Assembly (NCBI GenBank): GCA_011503125.2
Contig: WWBZ02000001.1
Coordinates: forward strand, 2,232,001 to 2,296,000
Origin: Botryosphaeria dothidea
Lineage: Eukaryota; Ascomycota; Dothideomycetes; Botryosphaeriales; Botryosphaeriaceae
Reading direction: 5' to 3'
Length of the DNA: 64,000 nt
The notes below the pieces were generated by a model, which was not told the DNA's origin, searched no databases, and was given only the letters and a program-made list of their open reading frames with translations. Position numbers and translations under genes: made by a program. Shown piece by piece: positions 22,437-33,903 of this stretch. Numbering within the stretch: the stretch's first letter is position 1; every line of letters starts with the position of its first letter.

Positions 22437-23258
22437 ATGACGACCGCTCACAGACCCACGTTTGACCCCGTACGTATCATGCTCAAGAGTTTGTCACATC
22501 AAGTTGCTAACAGTCATCAAGGCCCGCGGCAAGGATGCTCTCCGTGGGCCGGCCTACCACCAGCGCCTGCTCCCGGCGCATATGACCCTCAAGACCCGCC
22601 AGCCGGGCCAGGGTGGTGTCGCCGATGAGCAGCGCGATCTCCGCGCCGAGCTTCTCAAGGCTGAGGCTGCCCACTTCGCCAAGAAGAAGGGCATGCCTGC
22701 TCCCAACGACGACGACGATGATGATGCACCTAGTGCTCCGAAGCGACAGCTGGAGGACGCCCCCGCCGACGATGGCGCAGACGAAGACGAATCACCAGAA
22801 GCAAAAAGACGGCGGCTAATATTGGAGGAAGCACGGGACGTGGACGCAGACTCAGACAGATCCAGCAGTGAAAGCAGCGATGAGGAAGAGGACGACGATG
22901 ACGAGGAAGATGAGACGGCCGAGCTGATGCGTGAACTGGAGAAAATCAAGCGGGAACGGGCCGAACAGAAGGCTCAGGAGGAGGCTGAAAAGGCCGCGCA
23001 GGAGCAGGAGGAGCGCGAGTACGAGATTGCTCGCGGCAATCCACTCCTGAATCCCAAGGACTTCAATGTCAAGCGCCGCTGGGATGACGACGTGGTTTTC
23101 AAGAACCAAGCTCGTGGCACAGACGACAAGAAGCCAAAGGAGTTCGTCAACGATCTTCTACGCTCAGATTTCCACAAGAGGTTCATGGTAAGTCTTCTCT
23201 GTGCCCATGCAATGCCGTCAGGTGCTGATTAGCGATGTAGAGCCGCTATGTGCGTTAA
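22437..23258 (+). CDS. cwc15: Spliceosome protein Cwc15/Cwf15
   Basis: Three exons (22437-22469, 22522-23187, 23241-23258) give 238 residues. Family marks are the N-terminus [17 protein letters not shown], then SYHQR-type sequence ([20 protein letters not shown]), a long acidic Asp/Glu/Ser middle, a charged coiled-coil ([21 protein letters not shown]), and the conserved end: [40 protein letters not shown] and SRYVR. The final exon is just six codons and restores the invariant SRYVR ending. Cwc15 belongs to the Prp19-associated complex and sits near the active site of the spliceosome in the nucleus. Confidence 0.96.
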
Positions 23259-24018
23259 ATACACCATGTACATGCAAGTCATTTTGGCAAGGCGACAGGC
23301 GTTCCGGCTATTCTGCATTAGAGGCGTTTCTGGATGGGTCTCCGGTGGCTGTGTCCATTAGCTGGGGCACGAGCCACACTTTCAGCTGAACATGGGTCGC
23401 TGGATGATGTAACCGCGCTGCCCCTCACACGCTCTCCTCGTCCCACCTCCCGCGTTATCAGCGATCGACGCATCTTTGATGAAAACAACAGCCATAGCCC
23501 TGTTCTACCGGAACGGTGCGGCGCCCACGAATTGTGTTCCCTGAAGCACGCCTTCATCGTCATGGTGCACTCAATCTCCTGCTTCGACCCCGCCCTCTCA
23601 TGAGGATGGTCCGGCCAGGCCCGAATCACGCAAGCGTGGATGGCGTACCGCAGTAAAGTTGGCAGTGCCTGGTTCCGAGCAGGGACAGAGTAGATGCGGG
23701 GGATACACGGCGTCAAGGCCAGCTGAAAGCTACCCAACAGATGACCGTGCTGGCACCATGTGGCTTCTGGACTTGATTGCACGAATGGCCATGTCCCACA
23801 CTTGAATACAATCCCAGCTGAGACGCGTTCACTTTACCCGATATGTGTGAGATGTTTGCGCCTGGTCATGATCGATCTGCTATAAATTCCTGATTATTCC
23901 TTTCCTGATTCTGTAATCCTAAGTTTCCCATCTCCCAAAATCCAGCCTTCTCCCAGATTTCAGCGTTCTCCCAAAAAATAATTGATTATTCCTCAATCAA
24001 CTCTACTTAACAACCACA
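23259..24018. other. Promoter region of the Gly/Ser/Tyr-rich gene
   Basis: About 760 bp without a gene. Near the 3' end there are three TTCTCCCA-like pyrimidine blocks (about 23927-23977) and AATAATTGATTATTCC palindrome-like sequence before the start codon. Confidence 0.4.
23881..23886 (+). promoter_or_regulatory. TATA box of the Gly/Ser/Tyr-rich gene
   Basis: TATAAA 138 bp upstream of the ATG, followed by pyrimidine-rich leader sequence. This is typical of strongly or conditionally expressed fungal genes. Confidence 0.45.
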
Positions 24019-24955
24019 ATGGTAGGTACATATGTTCCTCGACCTATGACGTATGAGTTCTGACATTTCCTTCCAGTCTGACAACTACGGCAATGACAGC
24101 TACGGCTCCGGCCCTGGCTTCGGCAACAAGACCTCAGGCAGCGGCTACGGCAATGACTACGACAACTCCGACACTCGCACCGGCACCCACGGCAACAGGG
24201 ATCCTTACTCTGGCGGCACCGAATACGGCTCGGGCACCACCGGCGGTGCTGGCTTCGGCAACAAGAGCTCCGGCGCCGGTCTGGGTGATGACTACGATAA
24301 CTCCGGCCTGAGGACTGGAACCTCGGGTGATACCAGCGCCTACTCTGGTAGCACCGGATACGGAAGCGGGACCACTGGCGGTGCTGGCTTTGGCAACAAG
24401 ACCGGCAGCCACGGAGAGGGCAAGGGCGGTAAGTCTGCACTCATTTTCCCACTCATACATCCTTGCATGAAGAGAAGCGTAAAGGCGATGTAGGCAATGG
24501 CTAACAGACCAATTGCAGACTCGACCATCGGCAAGATCATCGAGAAGGCCGGCAGCGTCCTGAAGAGCGACAAGGTCGAGGAGAAGGGCCACGCCAAGCG
24601 CGAGACCGCCGCCTACGGCCGCGAAAACGACGACAGCTATGGCTCGAGCCGCAAGGACAATGACAGCAGCTATGGATCGAGTCGCCGTGATGACGACAAC
24701 TCCTTCGGTTCAAGCCGTCGCGACGACAACACCGGCTTCGGCTCGAGCGGCCGCGGCAACGACACCAGCCTCGGGTCGGGCCGTCGCGACAACGACGACT
24801 CCTACGGATCGTCCCGCCACGGTGATGATGACAGCTACGGCTCCAGCAACCGCCGTGGTGATGAGTTCAGCAGCGGCGGACTCGGATCCGGCGAGAGGAC
24901 CGGCGGATATGGTCAGGACACCAGCTATGGTTCCAGCGGGAGGGACAACTACTAA
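24019..24955 (+). CDS. Gly/Ser/Tyr/Asp-rich repetitive disordered protein, stress-type
   Basis: Exon 1 is only the start codon (24019-24021). Exon 2 (24077-24428) and exon 3 (24519-24955) complete 263 residues in phase. The first half repeats blocks such as YGSGTTGGAGFGNK and DYDNS(D/G)xRTGT. The middle holds one ordered-looking helix (STIGKIIEKAGSVLKSDKVE then EKGHAKRE). The second half has about ten copies of a (D/N)DSYGSSRRD-like unit. There is no signal peptide or membrane segment. The helix resembles CsbD-like or hydrophilin-like segments seen in small fungal stress proteins, and the composition suggests a desiccation or heat-soluble protein or a condensate former. That role is inference; no defined domain is visible. 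Confidence 0.78.
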
Positions 24956-25243
24956 ACGTCTAGTTAAACGCAATGTAGCTGGTTACGGCCTTAGTTGATT
25001 CATAATAGTATTTCCTAGGTCTTGACATTGTTCCCGTGTCGTCAAGTGATAGTTGTTAAATACCCTCTGTGTGGCTCAACATTCGTGTCTGAGTAAATGC
25101 TCCAGCTTGCCATGAGAATTTTTGCGAATGTTTGGTGAGTCAGTAATAGTAAAAGCAAGGAATGGGAAAGATGTGAACAAGGTTTCTTCCCTGATTTCTA
25201 GTCATACATAGCATATTTTAAACAACCCCTGCCATAAGAGCAA
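24956..25243. other. 3' region of the repetitive-protein gene
   Basis: A+T-rich 3' untranslated and intergenic sequence up to the solo LTR. Confidence 0.4.
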
Positions 25244-25687
25244 TGTTACGGCGCAGCCTCCACAGGAACATGAAAAGGGAAGATGGGGGAGTCCGCAGAG
25301 AGAACCCCACCAAGGGAAGAGGAAAGGCGCCACGTGACCCCGCACGTGAGCCCCCACCAGGACCCACATGTCGCCCTCTAAAGCCCGGGCGACATAGAGC
25401 AACTGTCGCCCAGTGTAGCCCCGGCGACATAGGGCAACACATAGATTGTATAAACTTTCCTACGTGCATATAAACCGCACTCCCTAGATAGCTTTGACCT
25501 CCGTGGTCAACTTCACAATAGAATTTGGACTCTATTGGTAACAAGGCCTTCGCACGCAGTGCTCAGTCTTTAGTCGTCTACTCGTTCCTCACGTACCTCT
25601 TCTTGTACCCACTCAAGGAAAACCCTTCGACAGGTTTTCTCCCTCTTTGGTGTTTGGATCCTTAGAGGTAGAGGCCCGCTCGTTACA
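25244..25687 (+). mobile_element. Solo LTR of a retrotransposon
   Basis: A 444-bp block begins TGTTACG and ends CGTTACA, giving near-perfect inverted ends with TG...CA termini. It is flanked on both sides by the same five bases AGCAA (25239-25243 and 25688-25692), as expected for an integrase-made target duplication. Inside are two TATAAA motifs (25449, 25469) and a 16-bp direct repeat GGCGACATAG(A/G)GCAAC (25388 and 25423). No gag or pol sequence adjoins it, so recombination between two LTRs probably removed the body. It is not the LTR type found at 60127. Confidence 0.7.
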
Positions 25688-26200
25688 AGCAAGCTGAAAA
25701 TTCCGGGGTATCAGAGTTTCGTATCCTACCTTTCCCGTAAAGCCTTGTCTTACGGTATCAAGCGACTGCCTTCATCAGACTTCTCAAATTTCTAGAGATA
25801 GGGCGAGTCTCCACATGAACGCCTCGCTAATAATTAAACCCCGTTCAAAGCAATGGAAAGAAACAATGTATAGAAACGAAAAGAACTGCCCAGGCCGCGT
25901 ACTCGCTGGTTTGTTTCCGTCAGGGCTTTTTAGTAGACAAATAACCCATTGGTAGCCCAAAAGTCAGTCCGACCCAAGATCAAAAGCCGATAGTCGTTGT
26001 GCCGACGGTGACCAAGCCGGCCGACCCCTGCAAAACAGCGCGTTCACGAGCCCGACTGTTCAGTTACACAAGTGAACGTATAGCCAAGACGAAAACCGCA
26101 AGTATCCTCCTCCCAGAAGCTGTCCCGGGGGGCAGCAGTTCATGATATATCCACCGCTCAACCGGCGGCGCGCTCGAGGCGGACAAATCTGTGCTGCTCG
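25688..26200. other. Intergenic, no gene seen
   Basis: About 510 bp right of the solo LTR. A GGTATCAGAG string at 25707 resembles a retrotransposon primer site but lies 19 bp from the LTR end. Confidence 0.4.
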
Positions 26201-26924
26201 TCAACGACGTCCTCCAGACATGATCTCGGCCAGCATCCTGCGTACAAACTGAAGAGCGCGCTTACAGGTCGCAAGGACCACGGCTCGGTCTTCGTTGACG
26301 GGCTCAGAATTGTCGAACGTGGAAAGGACGTTGTTGATAGTCTTCATCTTACCGGGAATATCTTGGATCTCTTGGCGGTAAGCGGTCCACTTAGCCTTCT
26401 CTTCATCGTCGTCAGGACAATCGTACACCATGTGGTCGAAGTCTTCAAACATGTTGGATACAGAGTATCAAACCTTCGCTCGAAGTCTTGCTGATCTTGT
26501 GCTGGACTGTCGATGACTTTGGGTCGTTGTGCTGTGGCTCAGTGCCATGAGCAGGCGTAAAGTTGGTGCTGGACGCATGGCGTGCGTAAGACTCTTGAAC
26601 AGCTTTGATATCCTTGGGCAATGCCTGGCGGACGAGGCGATTGGCATAAGAGGCAGTTTGATGATGCTTCTGGACCTGGGACAGAATGGCATTGTGAATG
26701 ATTAAAGAAGGAATTCCAAGGTCGACGCAAATCGATAAGTTGATGACCCAGTCGTGACCTGGTATGATGGTCACGTCGGGCATATCAGTACGATAAAACG
26801 TAGGGATAGCGTATGGATTCAGCTTGGAACGCGGCAGGATTGAATCGACTATTAAAAACTGCGGCGATGCAACTTTCGCGATCTCGTCAATGAGACGGTG
26901 ATGAGAATCCTGGCTGTATGCCAT
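26201..26924 (-). CDS. Unidentified ORF pair, possibly one broken gene
   Basis: Two frames abut on the minus strand: 159 codons (26924-26445, starting MAYSQDSHHRLIDEIAKVAS) and 83 codons (26452-26201, starting MFEDFDHMVYDCPDDDEEK). They overlap by 8 bp in different frames, and no GT-AG intron of normal size joins them. The first contains a hydrophobic stretch (DWVINLSICVDLGIPSLIIHNAIL), the second is charged. I recognise no family. They may be two exons with an indel, or remains of a gene near the solo LTR. Confidence 0.3.
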
Positions 26925-27529
26925 GCTGATAGAGGGGAAAAATCAATTTCCCAGGTCTCGAGTTGCAAGAATGCTGTGAGGTTGTGTGGTGGTGGAGGTA
27001 GGGACTGGATACCGCGGTGTGCGAAGCTGGAAGGTAGTCCTCGGTGGACAGACGGAGGTGACGCAGAAACTATGTGAAAAGTGGGAGGCGGAGGTGTAGA
27101 AGACGGATTATCACGCAGTTTGGGCAGGTGCAAAAGGGTAATTTTCCCAGCCAACAGTAGGCTCAAAGTAGGTGAAAAGACCAACTTTTGTGGTGAAAAT
27201 TGGGAGCCGCGAACCAAGCTCCGTGCGGGGGATTGGTGTGTAAGTTTGGAATGAAATGAGTACGTTCACGCCGACTTGGGCTATTCAACGCGTTCTTCAA
27301 GACATGCGTTGTGATCCCGTAGACGAAATGTCACAAGAAGCAAAATAGACCGATATTCACCTTTCGCTCCTTTTCCCCCCCTTGAGTTCCACGGCTTTCG
27401 AACTCGCCATCACTTGCTATAAAGTAAGCTTCGATTTCTTTTTCTACTCCAACGATATTCGAACCCGTCCTAAACCTCCCCATTACTCACTTACCGTTCT
27501 TGCTTCATACACTGCAAATCCACCCACCC
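26925..27529. other. Intergenic, no gene seen
   Basis: About 600 bp between the unidentified ORFs and the 3' end of the permease gene. Confidence 0.4.
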
Positions 27530-29593
27530 TCAACCAATCATAACTCTCCATGCTCTCCGATACCATGGCAACTTCGGGGACGGATTAGCCGCTTCCGTCT
27601 CCTTTTCCAACCTATCTTCCTCATCAAAGTAAAAGGCCGGCGTGAAGTCCATTTCCTTCGGTTTGACAATCCGAGTCTTGAACCACAACTGTAAAATCCA
27701 ATTAGCTTCCTCACGAACATTACACTCATTTCCTTTTCATGGCCGCTTACCTTGTATCCAACGTAATCCAGAATGAACAACGGCACGCTCATGTACGTCG
27801 AAAAGAAGCCCTCAGCCGTCGGTGAACCACCAAACGGAAAGAGCGCAAAGTACAGCTCCGCGGCCAAGAAGACGAAGATGAGGAGGAGGCCGAGATACTG
27901 GCCCCACGGACTGGCCCGGTTGTAAAACGGAAGGGAATGGTAGTCGATGCCCTGCGACTTGAGGCCGGCGCGGAAGCGGATGTGCGAAAGGTAGATGAGG
28001 CCCCAGTTCATGAACGAGGAGACGCCGACCTGTTTTCTCATATCAGCTTCCTCTTTCTCTAACGGGCAGCAGCATCTTTGCTGCCAAAATGGTTCCATCA
28101 ACTCACCAAACTCGAAAACCACCCGTATACGACCGTCGCCGTATCGTTGCAATTCAAATACGTCAACCCGCCTCCCAGCACACCACTCGCTACCAGCGCG
28201 ACCACCGGCCTGCCCTTTGCGTCCTTCTTCCCGAAAAAGCCATGGATGATGCCCAGATCAGACATACTCGTCAACGCCCTGCTGGCGACGTAGAAACTCG
28301 TTACGCCACATGAAAGCACAGTCAGAAACACGAGCGCGTTGAGAATATGCGCAAGGACGGGCTGGCCACCGCGCTTGACGGCGATGATGAAGGGAGACGC
28401 GAGAGTGCCCTCGGCGTTGTTGAGGTCCGGGTCGTCGTAAGGGACGCACATGCCGACGAGCCAGATGTTGACCACATAGAAAAGAAACATACGCCAGAAC
28501 AAGGGTTGGATCGAGCGTTTGACAGTGCGGCGGGGCTGCTGCATCTCGCCAGCCGTGATGGCGAGCCAGCCAGCTTTTTGATAAGGAGCCAAGTTAGCCT
28601 CACCCATGCCTCACTTAAGAGTAGACAAGTAAAAGAATGAGTGAGACTTACCGGAAGTGCAGCTAAACGCCGCCTGCACCAGCGCTCTGCTGATGCCCTT
28701 TACGCCGTTCTTGAACGCCCCGGGATTCTTCCAGTACGTGAATACCAACGGCCCACCCGTCGCCGCGACTCCACCGCTCGCCATGATGAACATGAAGCAC
28801 ATGCATCCGACAATAGCTGTCACCTTGATCAAACTGCCTACTACTTCCGCATGTCCGTAAATCTTGACCGCGAAGATGTTCGGCAGCGCCGAGCCGACCA
28901 GGAAGATAGTAATGTACGCCGCGATGGGGAAGTCGCGTGCCGCTTCCCAGTACTGCAGGACGGAGATACAGGCAATGACTTCGGCAGGGACTGTACGACG
29001 TGCATGTCAGCGGAAGGGCCCGGCGATAAAAAAGAAAAAAACGAAAGAGGACGATACGTACTGATCATGACCCAACTGTTCGAATCAACGGTAAAAGCTC
29101 ATCAGCAACCCAATCCCCTCAAAGCATTTAAAACATCTCCCTATCATACAACTCACCTAAACCAAAAATTCATCCCCATTGCAAACGCCGCCGCCTGATC
29201 CACGTACTCCATGCACTGCCGGATGTAACCCCCATGCACCGGCTTGTAGCACGTCATCTCACCGATCGACATGAACTCGATGTAGATGGCCAGCGCCACC
29301 AGCCCGTACGCCACCACGCACGCGCCGGGCCCGCCCATCGCCAGCGCCGTGCCCGTGCCGACCCACAGGCCCGTCCCGATGCCGCCGCCCAGCGACAGCA
29401 TGATGACCTGCCGCGGCGTCAGCGAGCGCGACCACCCGCGGTCGTCCTTCTCGGCGCGCGCCCGCAGGTCCGTCGTCGTGCCAGCCTCGACGTCGGATGC
29501 GGATGAGCTGTTGGTGTGGGTGGCAGCCTCGTCGACGACGGCAGCGGACTTGACGTCCACCGCCGAAGCGGATTTCGTGAGGTCGTCCGACAT
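27530..29593 (-). CDS. Amino-acid permease (fungal AAT/YAT family)
   Basis: Six exons (complement): 29593-29157, 29075-29062, 28990-28652, 28573-28107, 28029-27751, 27688-27530, giving 564 residues and about 12 helices. The second exon is just 14 nt and supplies SWVMI between helices 3 and 4; phases 2 and 1 on its sides both close. Family marks are a hydrophilic N-terminus, then RQVIMLSLGGGIGTGLWVGTG, MTCYKPVHGGYIRQ, PAEVIACISVLQYW and AGWLAITAGEMQQPRRTVKRSI. RVFYR-like and YNRASPWGQYLG blocks come late. It imports amino acids with protons at the plasma membrane. Substrate range cannot be told. Confidence 0.93.
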
Positions 29594-30435
29594 GATCGCT
29601 CGTGTGGCCGACGGTAGCTAGTCCAGAAGGGAGAAGGGCCGTTCGAGCGGGTTGAGGGATCTGGTTGTCAAGGTGAGAGAACTGATTGACGTGGTGAAGT
29701 AACACTGGCAGAAGATGAAAAGCAGAAAAACGGGAATTGAAAAGATATGTATACATTAGCCATTATGTATGGTTAGACAAAAGACTACACATGGATATGA
29801 AAGTAAGAAGCCGAAGTTCCCCTCCCAGCTGCATGACGTTGGCAGGCGCAAACTGATAGCTGATCTCCGAAGGTCTGCTGGTCAGATAAGCCGCGGCCAA
29901 GGATACAAATGGCTTGGATGAGCCAAGCGTGTTGCTTGAGGAACGCCTTTCCTGCTTGTTAGGAGCGACGCCCGTTGAGCAGTAGATATGCTGCAGGTCT
30001 TTGCGCGGTCCGAACGCCATCCGTTTATCCAACTCATACCTTCTTGGCTGGCCAAGAGTGGGTGGATGTGCGGCACTTTCGCCGAGATAAGATACCAAAC
30101 AACACCTCCAGCTGATACCGTACCTAGAATTTCGGAATATATTTGGCGCTAATCGCCTGCTGATTCAGAAATGCGGTCTTCTGCGCTCCTAGCCGATCAA
30201 GAATTCACAGAATCAGGTTCTCGTCGTTTACTTGGCTGCAACTTGTACAGTACACCAAGCTATCGTGGCTGCTCTGGCTAAATGATGGCGGCCGTACCTC
30301 TCCCTTCTCGATCTCGTCCAATGAAGCGGGCCTACTGTCAATAACCAATATTCTTGGAAGGCGTGGTCGTCACGCAGGTCAGCTGTGCGGGGTCAATCCC
30401 AGACCTCGTGTTCCACAGGGATGGCTGATCCGATC
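29594..30435. other. Promoter side of the permease, 3' side of the lipase
   Basis: About 840 bp with no coding signal. Several GATAAG/CTTATC-type sites would suit nitrogen control of the permease, but none is diagnostic. Confidence 0.35.
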
Positions 30436-32702
30436 TCATCGATAATCCAAGTCCATCCCACCAGCAGTGACCGCTCTTGTCGCGAGGACCTCGATCCTAC
30501 GGGCATAGAGCTTCATCATATGACACATAGGGTCGCCAAAGACCACTTCGCGCAGTTGATCATCAACAATCGTACAGGCCTCAACGTTCACCTCGCCAAG
30601 CGGATTGGGCGGCTGTGAGGATCCCGGCTTGTCTCTCAGCAAAATCAATCTTCCGGCGCAACTAAGAACTCCCGGGGGAACTTTCCACTGTGGTGCCGGT
30701 TTCCCGGATGGCGCCGACCAGCTGTTAGATTTGCTCTGATGCGGCCGCTTCTGCTTCTTTCCACCGTTACTGCTCAATAGGTTTGTCGTACTTGAAAGCG
30801 CGAGGCTTGAGACACTGGTTATCGAGCAAACTCCGGGTGCCGGTGTAGTGTAAAGTTTCAGCATGTTCTTGATGACTTCCTTGTCCGCTCTTGTGACCGG
30901 GTCTCCTTCGTTGAGGAAACCGAAAAACAAACTCTTCTTGTATCGCTTGTCGGGAGTATCCGGCTTCTTGATGGGCAAGAGACTGACTGGAGGTGCGCCA
31001 AAGGTGACGCAATGAACGCGTTTGAAGAGCCTGGTGAGACGATTGAGGTCTGACTTAACGGTCGTGGACATCATGTGTGCATAAAGAAGAGCGGCTACGG
31101 CTCCGCCAGCGGAATGACCGGTGATGAGAAGGGAGCACGTGGAGCGCTTCGGGTTGTCTGCCAGTAAACTCTGAAGGCGAGCGGCAACAGGTGCGACCAT
31201 TTTGCGTGCGACGTAGAGGAAACCAGAGTGCACAAGATTGCCCTCGTCGTCCAAAAACCCCTTTGGTGATGTCGGTGCGGGACGGAAATTTACAGCCCAA
31301 TCCATGAACCCAGCACTTCCGCGGATGGCGAAGACGACGGTGTTCATGTCATCCACAGGGACGCTCTTGATAACCATGGCCTTCGTGCCATGTCTCCAGT
31401 CGGGCTCAACGTGGGTTTCGCTCTCGTCGCCGGTTGGTTTGTGGTAGACCTTCTCCGAGTATTGTGCAGCCAGACACAGTAGTGGCCAAGTTGGCATGTA
31501 TCTATGTAAAATGTCAGCAACCAATCGCATTTAGACCTTGACTTATCATACACTTTGAGTGGAGGCAGGTGTGGCGGAAGTCGAGAGTTCGAATACTGCC
31601 ACACCTTGCTGAAGTGATTGCTGTAAGATGCGACTGCAGCAATGTTCTGATGGTTGCCTCTTGAAACATCCAAGGAGCTCGAATGAGCCTCGACAGGATG
31701 TTCGTAGATAACTGCAAAATCAGCACGTGATTCACGACGGAGGATTAGTAACGTACCTAGTTCCTGCTCGTTGCCGCTAAAAACCTCATCGTCAATGGAC
31801 GTGATAATCTGGTCCAATTTCGAGGAGATCAAGTCGCAAAGCGCCACGGTGTGGGCCATGTACTGGTTCGTTCTGTCGTGTAGGTTGCTAACCGAGTGTG
31901 AGGCCATCTTGTGGCGGCGCTGCAGGTCGTCGTTCAGGTTGTTTACAGACTGCGAAGCCTGCAGCTTCTTCTGCTTGTAGCTGTCGTTGATGTTGCTCAG
32001 AGACTGCGAGGCCATCTTGGTAGGCTTTCTCAACACGCCATTTACCCGCGCGTTGAACCCCTGCTGGGCAGGCTGCATGGGCGGGGACGGAGGCGGCCCC
32101 CAATGCACAAGCGTCTGCTGGGGCGGGGAAGGCTGCGGCACACCCCACTGGCCAGGCATTTGGGGTGGTGAGGGCCGATAGGCCAAGTGAGTCTGCGATG
32201 CCGCGGCATAAGGATCTGTTTGATAGTGGTAAGGGCCTGACGGTGGAGGAAGCCAAGCAGGACTCGAGTTTGCATGGTACATAGGAGATGGAGCAGGAGA
32301 CGTTCCGGACCGCGGCGGAGACGGGGGCGGGGATACCGTCACCATGGGCGGCGACGGCTGCGTCTCGTGAAGGGTCAATGTCGTTTGCGACTGATGGTAA
32401 GGCATCTGGGCGTACGCGCCATTTTGGGCCTGAGGCTGCGGCGAATGGCTCGGCGCCAGGATATGGGATTCCGGCAGTGGACGAGAAGAGGGTTCCCGCC
32501 CGGTTGGCCTGTTCGGCGGGTGGTGCTGGCGATGCGAGGAGTGAGGTCGGGGAGCAGAGGAGTCATGCGAGGAGTGGTGATGTCGTCCAGGAGCAGGGTT
32601 GCTATTTTGGGAGGGCTGATGGTGTTGCTGGACAGGCGGACCAGGCGCATATGCAGGCTCCTTTCGCCGCTTGCTGGTCTTGCCGAACCACATCACTGTC
32701 AT
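30436..32702 (-). CDS. Class-3 lipase-like protein with long disordered N-terminus and 18-residue repeats
   Basis: Three exons (complement): 32702-31757, 31711-31552, 31501-30436, giving 723 residues. The first ~225 residues are Pro/Ser/His/Gln-rich and look disordered. Residues 230-283 hold three 18-residue repeats (MASQSLSNIND, LQASQSVNNLND, MASHSVSNLHD). The hydrolase part has FAIRGSAGFMDWAVNF (oxyanion and lid region), the nucleophile elbow ITGHSAGGAVAALLYA (Ser about 499), and HCVTFGAPPVS, as in triacylglycerol or diacylglycerol lipases of the Lipase_3 fold. There is no signal peptide, so it is probably cytosolic or membrane-associated. A second start at Met4 (WFGKTSKRRK) is possible. 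Substrate is unknown. Confidence 0.87.
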
Positions 32703-33903
32703 ATTGGCATTCCGCGCGGCGCGAGCAGCTGTTCTCGAGGCCTGTCGACTCCTGGGTGTTTTCTGAGCGGCACAGCTCGAGGCGAGAGAGAGCCTGGGAC
32801 GAAGAGGCTGACTCGGAGGGCCAAGCCTCGCTCACAGCCCTGCTAGTGGCGCCGATGATGCCACGGCGAGGCAACGCGGCGTCCAGCGATGACGATTGAC
32901 GATGATGCCGATCGGGTTGTGTCCGCGATGGGCGCGGCTCGCACGCGCAGGGAAGAGCGATGCTTTTTTCCCAGAGAACCGCTGCGGGCAGGTACCGTCA
33001 AGCCCATCAAGCTTCGCCTGGCGCGAGGTCATGCCCGTGGAAGGGCGGGCCAAAGGCGTGCAGAGGACGCTGCAGTGCTCAGCCACGCGGCTGCTCAGAG
33101 CTCTGATCCCCGTCTGCCGCCTCGCTCACGCCTCCTATTCGCTACTATCCCGTCTTCCTCCTCGCCAGACTCGCACAAGCGGCCGTCTGCTTGCCCGCAA
33201 ACGTAGCGAGAGCAGGGGCGTCCATTCGTACTCGCGAACCGCCGCGAGCTGAACAGGCGCCTGCGTTTCATCTTTACTCGCTCGCCCTCGTGAATTGCAC
33301 GCCTTCTTCGGGCAGGTCGAAGGCCATGCACGTGATTGATCTCCTAAATAATGCCGAAGCAATAATACAGACACTTGACTCTGTTCAGCACGAGCATCTT
33401 GAATCGGTCCAAGCCGGACTTTTCAAACTTTTTTGGATGCTCGGAGTAATACTAGAACTGCCCCCCTACTCGTCACCTCAACGTACAATTGGCAGTTAGA
33501 TGCAGCCGGACGCCCTCCTTTCCCATGCCCTGCTTCCTCGCGCCATGAGACCAGCGCTGCAACCCACACAACCACCCCCCCCCTTTCCTATAACATGTGT
33601 GCCCAAACACTAACATGCGTGCGGCCTGGAACAGCAGAGTCATGAAACCAACCTGTTAAGCCTCCTACCTTCCGGCTGTTGCGCGCCCAAAACAAGAACA
33701 AACTAAAGATGCTTTACGAGGACCTCAATTCGTCAAGAAGCAGCCCAACGCAGGTGATGAAACACCTGCCCTAATTTGCAGCCAGCCAGATGCAACAGAG
33801 ACCATTCCGTTGTCGGCTTCACGGCTGGCAGCTGGAGCTGCAAGCTTGCTCAGCTCCGTAGGCTCCAGTGGGATGCACTGCCAGTGGTCAGATGGCGCAA
33901 ACT
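32703..33903. other. Intergenic, 1.2 kb, no gene seen
   Basis: Promoter side of the lipase gene and 3' side of the PKA gene. It contains a C-run of about ten bases near 33577. Frames seen on the + strand look like chance openings in GC-rich sequence. Confidence 0.4.

Noticed and set aside
25707..25716. GGTATCAGAG, resembling the usual tRNA-Met primer site of many retrotransposons
   Set aside because: It lies 19 bp beyond the LTR end and outside the AGCAA target duplication, with no gag or pol after it; probably chance.
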